DNA of 64,000 nucleotides from Bacteroidota bacterium. Lineage in GTDB: Bacteria > Bacteroidota > Bacteroidia > Chitinophagales > Chitinophagaceae. Where the stretch lies: NCBI GenBank assembly GCA_020161535.1, contig JAIUNW010000001.1, positions 620,001-684,000 of the forward strand, written 5' to 3'. Made by a program: the position numbers and the translations under genes. The stretch's first letter is position 1. Every line of letters starts with the position of its first letter. The notes beneath the pieces were generated by a model. The model saw only the letters and a program-made list of their open reading frames with translations, did no database searches and had not been told where the DNA came from. Positions 44,751 to 52,444 of the stretch are shown one piece after another.

Positions 44751-45914
44751 TCAGGAAGGTATTAAGGTGCTACTGGAAGAAAGTGCTTTTATTTCTGCGC
44801 CAATGGCATCGAGAAAATGATCGGCGTCGGCTTTCGACAAAGCCAGTGAAGGCAAAAGCCGGATTACATTGGGTTTGGCTTCGCCGGTAAAAATACGGTG
44901 CTTCCACAACAGGTTTTTGCGCAGGTCTTTGATGCTGTCAGGCACATCAAAACCGATCATCAGGCCGGCGCCGCGTACCTGCTCAATAAGCGGCAATTGC
45001 CGCAACCCATCCATCAGGTATTGACCGATCTCAGCTGCATTATTCAACAGGTTCTCTGCTTCCATCACTTCTAAAACACCCAATGCCGCGGCACAAGCCA
45101 ACTGGTTGCCGCCAAAAGTAGTACCCAGCATCCCATATTTGGGTTGGAGATGCGGCGCAATGGAAATGGCGCCAATCGGAAAGCCATTGCCCATGCCCTT
45201 GGCCATACTGTAAATATCAGCCTGCACGCCGGCATGATCGTGCGAATAAAATTTTCCACTGCGACCGTAACCACACTGCACACTGTCGGCAATATATACC
45301 GCACCATATTGGTCACAATTTTGGCGGATGGCTTGCAAGAAAGGCGTAGTTGCCACATTAATGCCGCCCACCCCTTGGATACCTTCTACAATAACAGCGG
45401 CAATATCATTTCCCTGCGCTTTGAACACCGCATTCAGCGAATCAACCTCATTGAAGGGCAGAAAAACAATATTGTTTGTTTGGTTGACGGGCGCCACAAT
45501 GGCGGGATTATCGGTGGCTGCTACTGCGAGCGATGTCCTTCCATGAAAAGATTTCTTGAAAGCAATAATTTTCTTCCTGTTGGTATGGAAAGATGCCAGC
45601 TTCAACGCATTCTCATTGGCCTCAGCGCCTGAATTACACAAAAACAACTGGTAATCATTTTTGCCGGACAGTTTTCCCAGTTTATCGGCCAGTTCCTGCT
45701 GCTGCGGAATTACAAGCGAGTTGGAATAAAACGCTATTTTCTCGAGTTGGCTTTCGATGCGTTTCACCCAATGCGGATGGGTGTGTCCGATAGAAATCAC
45801 GGCGTGCCCGCCATACATATCGAGGTATTCATTGCCATCAGCGTCCCACACTTTCGAGCCCAGTGCCCGCGTAATGGTTATATTGTTCAGTGGATATACA
45901 TCAAAGAGTTTCAT
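44751..45914 (-). CDS. argD: Acetylornithine/succinylornithine aminotransferase
   Basis: This 387-residue PLP enzyme transfers an amino group from glutamate to N-acylglutamate semialdehyde. The PLP-binding motifs are NSGAEANENALK and the Schiff-base lysine in YSMAKGMGNG (Lys239). The cofactor-stacking region reads IADSVQCGYGRSG instead of the usual DEVQTGMGRTG; I believe this is the normal Bacteroidota variant. The length and order are complete. One base separates it from argF' and 186 bp separate it from argC, with short tandem repeats in that gap. Confidence 0.93.
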   Translation of the reverse strand: MKLFDVYPLNNITITRALGSKVWDADGNEYLDMYGGHAVISIGHTHPHWVKRIESQLEKIAFYSNSLVIPQQQELADKLGKLSGKNDYQLFLCNSGAEANENALKLASFHTNRKKIIAFKKSFHGRTSLAVAATDNPAIVAPVNQTNNIVFLPFNEVDSLNAVFKAQGNDIAAVIVEGIQGVGGINVATTPFLQAIRQNCDQYGAVYIADSVQCGYGRSGKFYSHDHAGVQADIYSMAKGMGNGFPIGAISIAPHLQPKYGMLGTTFGGNQLACAAALGVLEVMEAENLLNNAAEIGQYLMDGLRQLPLIEQVRGAGLMIGFDVPDSIKDLRKNLLWKHRIFTGEAKPNVIRLLPSLALSKADADHFLDAIGAEIKALSSSSTLIPS

Positions 45915-45935
45915 CGTTTGTTGGTTACTGTTAGA

Positions 45936-45977
45936 AAGTTATTTGCTGTTTGAAAGAAGTTATTTGCTGTTTGAAAA
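45936..45977. repeat. Two direct copies of a 21-bp unit in argC-argD gap
   Basis: AAGTTATTTGCTGTTTGAAA followed by G or A occurs at 45936-45956 and again at 45957-45977 without a spacer, with 20 of 21 positions identical. It begins 21 bp upstream of the argD start codon. Confidence 0.85.
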
Positions 45978-46010
45978 TTGACTGCCGGCTGGTTGTATGT
46001 TTTTATTCGC

Positions 46011-46097
46011 TACAGCTTATTGACCTTTAAAGCTTGCTAATACATACAGCCTATTACACCTACAGCTCTGGCACGACAGCTTACGAGCACCTTCAGC
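46011..46097. repeat. Degenerate about 17-bp repeat in argC-argD gap
   Basis: TACAGC-like starts recur at 46011, 46028 (TAAAGC), 46045, 46061, 46075 (GACAGC) and 46092 (TTCAGC), spaced 17, 17, 16, 14 and 17 bp. The units share a following TTATT or CTATT. It runs up to the argC stop codon. Confidence 0.55.
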
Positions 46098-46100
46098 CGA

Positions 46101-47150
46101 TTAAAAATAGCCGGCTTTCAACTGGAGACCTTCTGTCTCCGGGCGTCGGAACAGCAGGTTCATGTTCTGCACTGCTTGTCCGCTGGCCCCTTTCAACAAA
46201 TTATCCATGGCCGAATGTATCACCAGTTTCGTACCCACTTTCTCCAGTTGCACCAATGCTTTATTGGTATTCACCACCTGTTTCAAAAAAATGGGTTCTT
46301 TTGAAACATGGGTGAAGGGATGCGATTGGTAGAATGATTTAAACAGATCAATCAACAGCGGCAGGGGCTTATCGAGCGTAATGGTGGAGCTGACAAAAAT
46401 ACCCCTGGTAAAATCACCCCGCCAGGGAACAAAACTAATTTCAAGCGAATTTTGATTGGCGCTTACGCCTTGTTTTTCTTGCTGGCCACCCCCGGAAGCC
46501 TTCGTTTCATTCGCTCTTTGACATTGCAACAAACTCTCGCCTATTTCGCCGAGGTGTTGGTGGTTCAAAGTTTTATAAGCCTGGATATTGTTGGCCCGCC
46601 AACTAAAATGAGAAGTGGCGCTGAGCGATTGTCCCGCGCCCGTTGAACCGGTAATCCCAGTTGTGTACACTTCGTCCAGCCAACCTTCTTGCGCAAGCGG
46701 CAACAGCCCAACCTGGATAGTGGTGGCAAAACAGCCGGGATTGGCAATGGCCAGGTTTTCCTTCCCTGCCATGGCTTTGATGGCATTGCGATTCAGTTCC
46801 GGTAGTCCGTAGATAAAATCGCGACCCTGAAAACGCCTGTTTGCTTGTAGTCGAAAATCATTCGACAAATCAATGATTGCCACCGATGCCGGCTGCGGAT
46901 GCGCTTCCAGGAATTTCTTTGCCTCACCATGACCGGTACACAAAAACAACACATCAATGTTGCTGTTAAGTTCATCGGTGAAATTCATTTCGGTATCGCC
47001 GAGTAAATCCTGGTGAACACTGTACAGGGGTTGACCTGCACTGCTTTTGGAGTGCACAAAGCTGAGTGTTACCGACGGGTGACGAAGTAGTAGGCGGATC
47101 AATTCTCCGCCCGTGTAGCCTGCGCCGCCTATGATGCCTGCTTTGATCAT
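46101..47150 (-). CDS. argC: N-acetyl-gamma-glutamyl-phosphate reductase
   Basis: I start at 47150 (MIKAGIIGGAGYTGGEL), giving 349 residues. The Rossmann GAGYTGGEL binds NADP, the catalytic cysteine is in ANPGCFATT (Cys140), and NHQHLGEI holds the base. Between this motif and the conserved FVPWRGDFTRGI strand lies a Gln/Gly/Ser-rich stretch (about 210-235) longer than I expect for the family. It should be a surface insertion. The enzyme forms the acylglutamate semialdehyde used by ArgD. The upstream open frame to 47198 reads into repeat sequence and is not included. Confidence 0.92.
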   Translation of the reverse strand: MIKAGIIGGAGYTGGELIRLLLRHPSVTLSFVHSKSSAGQPLYSVHQDLLGDTEMNFTDELNSNIDVLFLCTGHGEAKKFLEAHPQPASVAIIDLSNDFRLQANRRFQGRDFIYGLPELNRNAIKAMAGKENLAIANPGCFATTIQVGLLPLAQEGWLDEVYTTGITGSTGAGQSLSATSHFSWRANNIQAYKTLNHQHLGEIGESLLQCQRANETKASGGGQQEKQGVSANQNSLEISFVPWRGDFTRGIFVSSTITLDKPLPLLIDLFKSFYQSHPFTHVSKEPIFLKQVVNTNKALVQLEKVGTKLVIHSAMDNLLKGASGQAVQNMNLLFRRPETEGLQLKAGYF

Positions 47151-47221
47151 GTGTCTGTTTTTGTTGCTCGCTGCGTTTGTTTCCCGCCTGTTTCTCACTG
47201 AGCCCGTTTCTTACTGAGATA

Positions 47222-47817
47222 GTTTCTCGCCTGTTTCTCACGGAGATGGTTTCTCGCCGAGGACACGGAGGAACAGAGATTTTTTTTATTTTCTGGGTGT
47301 GGTTTCGTTTATGGGTGCGGTTTTGTTTATGGGTGCGGTTTCGTCTGTAAATCAGTTTCTAACTGTTGTTAACCTTAGCCAATTACTACCTGTCAATATG
47401 TAACTGTCTGCAAAATCTGTTACTATTAACAATCGTTGTCGCTATCTATGTTAACAGCGTTGTTGCCATCTATGTTTACAGCTGCCACCTGTAGTTGTCG
47501 TTGCCGCTCCCAGTTACTGTTGCCGCTCCTAATTACTGTTGCTACCCCTAATTAATTTTGCCGCCTATAATAACTATTGCCGCCTATAGTTACTGTTGCT
47601 ACCCCTAGTTATTGTTGACGCTTATGCTTACTGTTGTCGCCTTTAAAACCATTTTCACTAATGCATCTGTCAAAACCAAAAATGGTTAACCGCAGTAACG
47701 TACTTCCACCGACAACAAAGTCCATACCCACAATCAAAGCTCCCAATTTAAAAATCTCTGTTCCTCAGCGGTCTTTGTGTGAAACCATCTCCGTGGGAAA
47801 CAAGCCCAGCGAGAAAC
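47222..47817. repeat. Inverted-repeat-bounded tandem arrays in argG-argC gap
   Basis: The left arm (47222-47287) and right arm (47750-47817) are imperfect reverse complements. They share CACGGAGATGGTTTC and GAGGAACAGAGATTTTT without mismatch and GTTTCTCGC at the outer end. Between them are three 18-bp units beginning GGGTGYGGTTT at 47295-47348 and nine 19-bp units at 47466-47636, consensus CCGCCTATAGTTACTGTTG. The rest is AT-rich without a reading frame. Arms of the CACGGAG type resemble dispersed repeats I recall from several phyla, not checked here. Confidence 0.85.
47466..47636. repeat. Nine-unit 19-bp tandem repeat
   Basis: Units start at 47466, 47485, 47504, 47523, 47542, 47561, 47580, 47599 and 47618 with no slip in register. 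Each ends in TTG or, in the first, CTG. The copies have diverged, the most conserved part being TTACTGTTG, yet the spacing is exact. This is neither a CRISPR (there are no unique spacers) nor a coding repeat (the frame has stops). Confidence 0.85.
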
Positions 47818-47847
47818 AAAGCCAATCTCAAATCACCATTCCAAACT

Positions 47848-49056
47848 TTATTTATTCTCCGCGTTCACCGCAGCCCAAATAGCGGTTTGATTCCCAAATA
47901 TCTTACTAAATCCGCGAACATCCTCGCCACTCCAACCGCTGTTCATTTCGCCGTACTTGCCAAACTTCGACGACATCAGGTCGTACGATGATTCGATGCC
48001 TGTTACCATAAAACGGTAAGGCAGCAATTCAACAAACACATCGCCCGTTACTGTTTGCTGGCTATTGGTCAGAAAGGCTTCGATGTCACGCATCACGGGG
48101 TCGAGTATTTGGCCTTCGTGCAACCAGTTGCCATAAAATTGTGCCAGTTGGTCTTTCCAGTTGAGCTGCCATTTGGTGAGCACATGTTTTTCCAGGGCAT
48201 GGTGCGCTTTGAGTATCACCATGGGTGCAGCTGCTTCAAAACCCACACGACCCTTGATACCAATGATGGTATCGCCCACATGGATATCACGCCCAATGCC
48301 ATAAGGCCCCGCAATGGACTGCAGGAAAAAAATAGCATCGGTTGGGTGATCGAATTTTCGGTCATTGATGGCCGTTAGTTCACCTTTTTCAAAATGTAGT
48401 TTGACGGTTTCCTGCTGACCGGCTTTTGTCATCTGGGTGGGCCAGGCTGCTTCGGGCAACATGCCATTGGAACGAAGGGTTTCTTTGCCGCCCACACTGG
48501 TGCCCCAAAGACCCTTGTTGATGGAATACATCGCCTTCTCCGCATTCATGTTCACGCCCTTCTTCTTCAGGTAGTCAATTTCTTCTTCGCGGCTCAGCCT
48601 AAGGTCGCGGATGGGCGTTAGGATCTCCACCCCGGGAATCAGGATATGAAACACCATATCAAATCGCACCTGGTCATTGCCGGCGCCGGTTGAGCCATGC
48701 GCAACAGCCTGGGCGCCGATTTTTTGCACGTGTTCGGCAATATGCAAGGCCTGGCTTAGTCGCTCGGCGCTTACACTCAGCGGATAGGTATTGTTCTTTA
48801 ATACGTTTCCGTAGATCAGGTATTTGATGATGCGGTCATAATAGCCTTGAACGGCATCGACCGTAGTATGCGATTTCACGCCGAGGTTGTAGGCGTGCTG
48901 CTCAATATGCTTTAACTCGTCGGCAGTAAATCCGCCGGTATTAACAATGATCGAATGAACCTCATACCCCTTGTCTTCACTGAGGTATTTCACACAAAAG
49001 GTGGTATCGAGTCCACCACTGAAACCGAGAACAACTTTCTGCGCCATCTGCTGCAT
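47848..49056 (-). CDS. argG: Argininosuccinate synthase
   Basis: This 402-residue enzyme joins citrulline and aspartate with ATP. The P-loop-like GFSGGLDTTFCVKYL is at the start and GSTGAGNDQVRFD is the conserved substrate segment. The start may be at 49056 (MQQMAQ) or the ATG three codons on at 49047. It is the second gene of the operon, five bases after the acyltransferase stop, which implies translational coupling. The 697-bp gap to argC that follows is filled by repeats. The length is normal for the Bacteroidota form of ArgG. Confidence 0.94.
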   Translation of the reverse strand: MQQMAQKVVLGFSGGLDTTFCVKYLSEDKGYEVHSIIVNTGGFTADELKHIEQHAYNLGVKSHTTVDAVQGYYDRIIKYLIYGNVLKNNTYPLSVSAERLSQALHIAEHVQKIGAQAVAHGSTGAGNDQVRFDMVFHILIPGVEILTPIRDLRLSREEEIDYLKKKGVNMNAEKAMYSINKGLWGTSVGGKETLRSNGMLPEAAWPTQMTKAGQQETVKLHFEKGELTAINDRKFDHPTDAIFFLQSIAGPYGIGRDIHVGDTIIGIKGRVGFEAAAPMVILKAHHALEKHVLTKWQLNWKDQLAQFYGNWLHEGQILDPVMRDIEAFLTNSQQTVTGDVFVELLPYRFMVTGIESSYDLMSSKFGKYGEMNSGWSGEDVRGFSKIFGNQTAIWAAVNAENK

Positions 49057-49061
49057 GGGTT

Positions 49062-49811
49062 TTAGAAATGAAAAATATGGTGGAAAAGGCTGTGCAGTTT
49101 CTTCTTGCTACTGTCGCCATTACCTGTAGCGCTGGCGTCCAATTTCTTGCCGAAGAAATCACCGAACAGAAATTGCTTGAAGCGCAACAGGCGTTCATAC
49201 CCTTTTGAATGTTCCTTGAAATCTTTCGCGGTCTCTTCTGGCTTATAATGGTCTTTCGGATCGTACAACATGGCCGTGCACATGCAGTTCTTACGTCCCT
49301 TGCTCATCAGTATGTCGTAGTTCACACAGCTTTTGCAACCGGCCCAAAAGGCTTCGTCTTGCGTGAGCTCTGAATACGTCACCGGCTCATAGCCCAGGTC
49401 GCTGTTGATCTTCATTACGGCGAGGCCGGTAGTGAGTCCAAACAATTTTGCCTCGGGGTATTTTTGGCGTGACAACTTAAACGTGCATTCCTTGATGCGT
49501 TTGGCCACGCCGCTCTTGCGAAAAACGGGCGATACAATAAGACCTGAATTGGCCACATACTCACCATGGCTCCAGGTTTCGATATAACAAAACCCCACCC
49601 AGGTGCCTTCTTTGGTGTGTGCAATCACCGCTTTGCCTTCGCGCATTTTGTCGGCCACATAATCGGGCGAACGCTTGGCAATGCCAGTACCCCGGGCTGC
49701 GGCAGAAGATTCCATCTCATCGGTGATGGTTTTGGCGTAATGGGTATCGTCGGGATTGGCTACCCTGACAATAATATCTGTTGTTTCCAACGGCAATAAA
49801 TTAAGGATCAA
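49062..49811 (-). CDS. GNAT family N-acetyltransferase heading the arginine operon
   Basis: This protein of up to 249 residues has a GNAT acyltransferase core: VIAHTKEGTWVGFCYIETW, the acetyl-CoA loop VSPVFRKSGVAKRIKE and NSDLGYEPVTYSEL. A cysteine-bearing stretch CKSCVNYDIL and NCMCTAML follows, then a basic C-terminus. There is no ATG at the beginning; the start must be TTG at 49811 or, more likely from family N-termini, TTG at 49790. Co-translation with argG and the absence of argA or argJ in the operon suggest it makes N-acylglutamate, the first intermediate. This role is inference. Confidence 0.8.
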   Translation of the reverse strand: MILNLLPLETTDIIVRVANPDDTHYAKTITDEMESSAAARGTGIAKRSPDYVADKMREGKAVIAHTKEGTWVGFCYIETWSHGEYVANSGLIVSPVFRKSGVAKRIKECTFKLSRQKYPEAKLFGLTTGLAVMKINSDLGYEPVTYSELTQDEAFWAGCKSCVNYDILMSKGRKNCMCTAMLYDPKDHYKPEETAKDFKEHSKGYERLLRFKQFLFGDFFGKKLDASATGNGDSSKKKLHSLFHHIFHF

Positions 49812-49824
49812 GATGGTTGTAGCG

Positions 49825-49838
49825 ACAGTTTGAACTGT
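49825..49838. promoter_or_regulatory. Palindrome before the arginine operon start
   Basis: ACAGTTTGAACTGT is a perfect palindrome with six-base arms and a two-base centre. It lies 13 bp upstream of the possible TTG start at 49811. It could be an operator or a small hairpin covering the start. It does not match the ArgR box consensus I know. Confidence 0.4.
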
Positions 49839-49845
49839 GAGGTCA

Positions 49846-49907
49846 ACGTGGGGCTTTTTTCACTGATAGGGGCCGTTGCAAGGGGCTCGTCCTATCAGCA
49901 ACCACGT
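49846..49907 (-). promoter_or_regulatory. Nested hairpin in the arginine operon leader
   Basis: The inner arms CTGATAGG and CCTATCAG (49863-49870 and 49891-49898) pair perfectly. The outer arms ACGTGG and CCACGT (49846-49851 and 49902-49907) enclose them. The stop codons and the two Arg codons of the leader frame fall inside the right-hand arms, so a ribosome stalled there would block pairing. No T-run follows on the minus strand, so it is not an intrinsic terminator. Confidence 0.5.
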
Positions 49908-50002
49908 CGCATCGACGGTGTAAAGGGCAAAGAAGCTTCCGGGCAGAATACAACCAGGCTGTCGTTCACGACAAGCGCACTATGTTGTTGGAATGCTTTC
50001 AT
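49895..50002 (-). CDS. Candidate arginine leader peptide
   Basis: This 35-residue frame starts at 50002 (MKAFQQHSALVV) and ends SMRRGC, then TGA and in-frame TAG. It is transcribed in the direction of the arginine operon and lies between a promoter-like TAGCTTTG box (50030-50037) and the operon's first gene. The two Arg codons (CGA CGT, 49909-49904) and the double stop are within the arms of a nested hairpin, as in amino-acid attenuators. The Arg content elsewhere is not raised and no terminator is seen, so this remains a hypothesis. Confidence 0.4.
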   Translation of the reverse strand: MKAFQQHSALVVNDSLVVFCPEASLPFTPSMRRGC

Positions 50003-50029
50003 GTTGAACCTACATTTTTTTTTGCGAGC

Positions 50030-50037
50030 CAAAGCTA
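50030..50037 (-). promoter_or_regulatory. Candidate promoter of the arginine operon
   Basis: On the minus strand TAGCTTTG matches TAnnTTTG exactly. It lies 55 bp after the GH3 stop, 28 bp before the leader peptide start and about 220 bp before the acyltransferase. The expected -33 position reads TTC rather than TTG. Confidence 0.45.
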
Positions 50038-50091
50038 ATAAATACAACGGAATTATGGAATAAAAAAATGCAAATATTTGGCAGCCGTTTT

Positions 50092-51594
50092 TTACTGCTC
50101 TTCTGCCAAAAAGGGAGCCAGTTCACTCACCAGCTTTCGATCATTGCTCAGGCGAGGCACTTTGTTTTGTCCGCCGAGCTTCCCAATACTCTTCATATAA
50201 TCGATAAATCCGTTCTTCCGCAATGGCCGGATGCGCAGCGGCAGCAATATATTACCGGTTATCAGGTCGTCGTAATAAATGTTTTTCTGGCGAAGGTTGT
50301 TATCGACCGACAAAGAAAAAGCTGCCAGGCTTTCAGGCACATGGTCAAACTCCACAAACCACTCGTGGTAGGATTTGCCTTTCTCCTGGCTGATCATGGG
50401 TGCCACCGTGAACTCCGTGATGTTTACATTTTGTTCGCGGGCGGCCTTCATGAGGCTGTATTCCACTTCTTCACCAATTACATGTTCCCCAAATGCCGAG
50501 ATAAAATGTTTAATGCGACCGGTCACCACCAGGCGATACGGATCGGTCGACACAAACTTGACCGTATCGCCAATATTATAGCTCCAGAGGCCGGCATTGC
50601 TGTTGATGATGAGCGCATAGTTTTCGCCAACTTTTACGTCAGCGAGCGACAAGCGGCGGGGGTTATCCAGCGTGATGTCGGTGATGGGTACAAATTCGTA
50701 ATAGATGCCGCTATTGGTATTGAGCAATAGGCCTTCGGCCTGTTGGCTATCCTGGAAAGCAAAAAATCCTTCAGAAGCGGGAAAGGTTTCGATGGTCATC
50801 ACCGGCCGGCCGATGCTTTCAATCAGGCGGGCGCGGTAGGGTTCAAAATTAACGCCCCCGTGTACCAGCACGGAAAATTCGGGAAACAGGTCGCCTATTT
50901 TTTTGCCGCTTCGCTCGGTGAGCCGGTCAAAATACATTTGCATCCAGGGCGGGATACCGCTGATGAGCGTCATATTCTGGTCGATCGTTTCGTCGACAAT
51001 CTTGTCGAGTTTGGCCTCCCAGTCGTCGATACAATTGGTTTCGTAAGAAGGCAGTTGGTTAGTGCGTAAATAGCTGGGAATCTGGTGATTAACAATACCG
51101 CTAAGGCGTCCTGTGGGAATGCCGCCTACCCTTTCCAACTCGGGGGAACCGGAAAGAAAAATCAATTTGCCATCAAAAATCCGGGTGGAGCCGGCTTCGG
51201 CCAGGTTACAGAAAACGGCATTGCGGCCCGAATTGAAATGGTTGGGCATCGACTCTTTGGAAATGGGAATGTATTTCACACCGCTGGTGGTGCCTGAGGT
51301 TTTGGCCAGGTACAGCGGTTGTCCTTTCCATAATATATTGTGTTTGCCTTCTTTGATCTGGTCGATATAGGGCTTGATGGCTTCGTAGTCGCGAATCTTC
51401 ACCGCTTGCCGGTAATCGGCGGGCGATTGGATGTCTTTGTAGTGGTGGTCCTTGCCAAACTGGGTGTTCACGCCGGTTTTCAGCAGGTCGCGGAAGATCG
51501 CCTCCTGATCAGCCACAGCGGTATTCATCTGCTTGCGGATCTGCTTTACAACGTAGGCGGCGAAAGGTTTGGCCAGGAATGACTTGAATTTCAT
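50092..51594 (-). CDS. GH3-family acyl-adenylate enzyme-like protein
   Basis: Starting at 51594 (MKFKSFLAKPF) gives 500 residues. The protein shares the plan of plant GH3 auxin-amino acid synthetases and bacterial homologues: the nucleotide motif LAKTSGTTSGVKYIPIS, the central YYEFVP, and the adenylate-binding YNIGDTVKF with a C-terminal GRIKHFISAFGEHV. It should activate a carboxylic acid as adenylate and join it to an amine or amino acid. The bacterial substrate is unknown. It is upstream of the arginine operon on the same strand but separated from it by a promoter. Confidence 0.85.
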   Translation of the reverse strand: MKFKSFLAKPFAAYVVKQIRKQMNTAVADQEAIFRDLLKTGVNTQFGKDHHYKDIQSPADYRQAVKIRDYEAIKPYIDQIKEGKHNILWKGQPLYLAKTSGTTSGVKYIPISKESMPNHFNSGRNAVFCNLAEAGSTRIFDGKLIFLSGSPELERVGGIPTGRLSGIVNHQIPSYLRTNQLPSYETNCIDDWEAKLDKIVDETIDQNMTLISGIPPWMQMYFDRLTERSGKKIGDLFPEFSVLVHGGVNFEPYRARLIESIGRPVMTIETFPASEGFFAFQDSQQAEGLLLNTNSGIYYEFVPITDITLDNPRRLSLADVKVGENYALIINSNAGLWSYNIGDTVKFVSTDPYRLVVTGRIKHFISAFGEHVIGEEVEYSLMKAAREQNVNITEFTVAPMISQEKGKSYHEWFVEFDHVPESLAAFSLSVDNNLRQKNIYYDDLITGNILLPLRIRPLRKNGFIDYMKSIGKLGGQNKVPRLSNDRKLVSELAPFLAEEQ

Positions 51595-51680
51595 AGTGCT
51601 AAGCTCCGTAAAAGGCGAAGTTAGCACCCGGGTTTGAACCACCCGCTTTAAATTTGCAGGAAATATTTTAAGACAAAGGA

Positions 51681-51711
51681 TTGATTGATGGGGGATTTTC
51701 CCTTACCTTTG
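51681..51711 (+). promoter_or_regulatory. Promoter of rplU-rpmA
   Basis: TTG at 51681-51683, a 20-bp spacer and TACCTTTG at 51704-51711 match the Bacteroidota housekeeping promoter fully. The box ends 21 bp before the rplU ATG. Confidence 0.75.
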
Positions 51712-51732
51712 CACTCCTAATTTTGGTAAGTT

Positions 51733-52035
51733 ATGTTTGCAGTTGTTAAAATAGCCGGACAGCAATTTAAGGTCGAAAAAGACCAAACCCTGTACGTTCC
51801 CCAGATTTCGGGAAAGGCCGGCGATAAAGTGGAGTTCTCCGAAGTATTGCTGGTTGATAACAACGGCAGCCTGAATGTTGGAAGCGCTGTTAAAGCGATC
51901 GTTAAGGCTGAAATCGTAGATCACCTGCAAGGCGACAAAGTGATTGCCTTCAAAATGAAAAGAAGGAAAGGTTTCCGTAAAAAAATCGGACACCGCAACC
52001 ACTACACTAAAATCAAGATCAACGAAATCGCTTAA
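51733..52035 (+). CDS. rplU: 50S ribosomal protein L21
   Basis: This 100-residue protein is a complete L21. It starts FAVVKIAGQQFKVEKDQ and carries the basic 23S rRNA-binding loop MKRRKGFRKKIGHRNHYTKIKI near the C-terminus. It binds the large subunit near domain I. It is followed 38 bp later by rpmA, the usual pair, under a strong promoter. It has no C-terminal extension. Confidence 0.97.
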   Translation: MFAVVKIAGQQFKVEKDQTLYVPQISGKAGDKVEFSEVLLVDNNGSLNVGSAVKAIVKAEIVDHLQGDKVIAFKMKRRKGFRKKIGHRNHYTKIKINEIA

Positions 52036-52073
52036 GGGCGTTTATAAGTAACCTCATTTAAAAATCATTCATC

Positions 52074-52331
52074 ATGGCACACAAGAAAGGTGAAGGTAGT
52101 GTTAAGAACGGCCGCGACTCGCAAAGCAAACGTCTCGGAGTAAAGATCTTTGGTGGTCAGCCTGCTATTGCCGGTAACATCATCGTTCGTCAACGTGGCA
52201 CCACGTACCATCCTGGAAAAAATGTTAGCGTAGGACGCGACTATACTTTGTTTGCAACGGCAGACGGCGTGGTTGAGTTCCGCAAAACAAAAGGCGATAA
52301 AACAGTTGTTTCAATCGCTGTTGGAGAATAA
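52074..52331 (+). CDS. rpmA: 50S ribosomal protein L27
   Basis: This 85-residue protein is a complete L27. The N-terminus [20 protein letters not shown] reaches toward the peptidyl-transferase centre, followed by [22 protein letters not shown] and VEFRK. The N-terminus needs no protease removal. It is co-transcribed with rplU. Confidence 0.97.
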   Translation: MAHKKGEGSVKNGRDSQSKRLGVKIFGGQPAIAGNIIVRQRGTTYHPGKNVSVGRDYTLFATADGVVEFRKTKGDKTVVSIAVGE

Positions 52332-52332
52332 T

Positions 52333-52360
52333 GTTGCTTAATCAATTCCGATTAAACAAC
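52333..52360. repeat. Inverted repeat after rpmA
   Basis: GTTGCTTAATC and GATTAAACAAC form an 11-bp stem with one mismatch and a six-base loop. A run of nine A follows, not T, so termination on the plus strand is doubtful. It may be a 3' processing or stabilising hairpin. Confidence 0.5.
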
Positions 52361-52444
52361 AAAAAAAAAGTTTTGCCGTTTCAGATTAGTTTATATTTTT
52401 ACGGTGTAAAAACCCATTTTACTAATCATTAAATTCTAAAAGAA

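Noticed and set aside
43607..44890. 427-codon open frame on the plus strand
   Set aside because: It lies opposite argF' and the end of argD, which have full family motifs. The frame has no recognisable domain and is an antisense shadow of biased codon use.
47466..47636. CRISPR array
   Set aside because: The 19-bp units abut with no unique spacers, are degenerate, and no cas genes are present.
49825..49838. ArgR operator
   Set aside because: The palindrome does not match the TNTGAATNNNNATTCANA consensus, and no argR is in the window, so only a neutral palindrome is reported.
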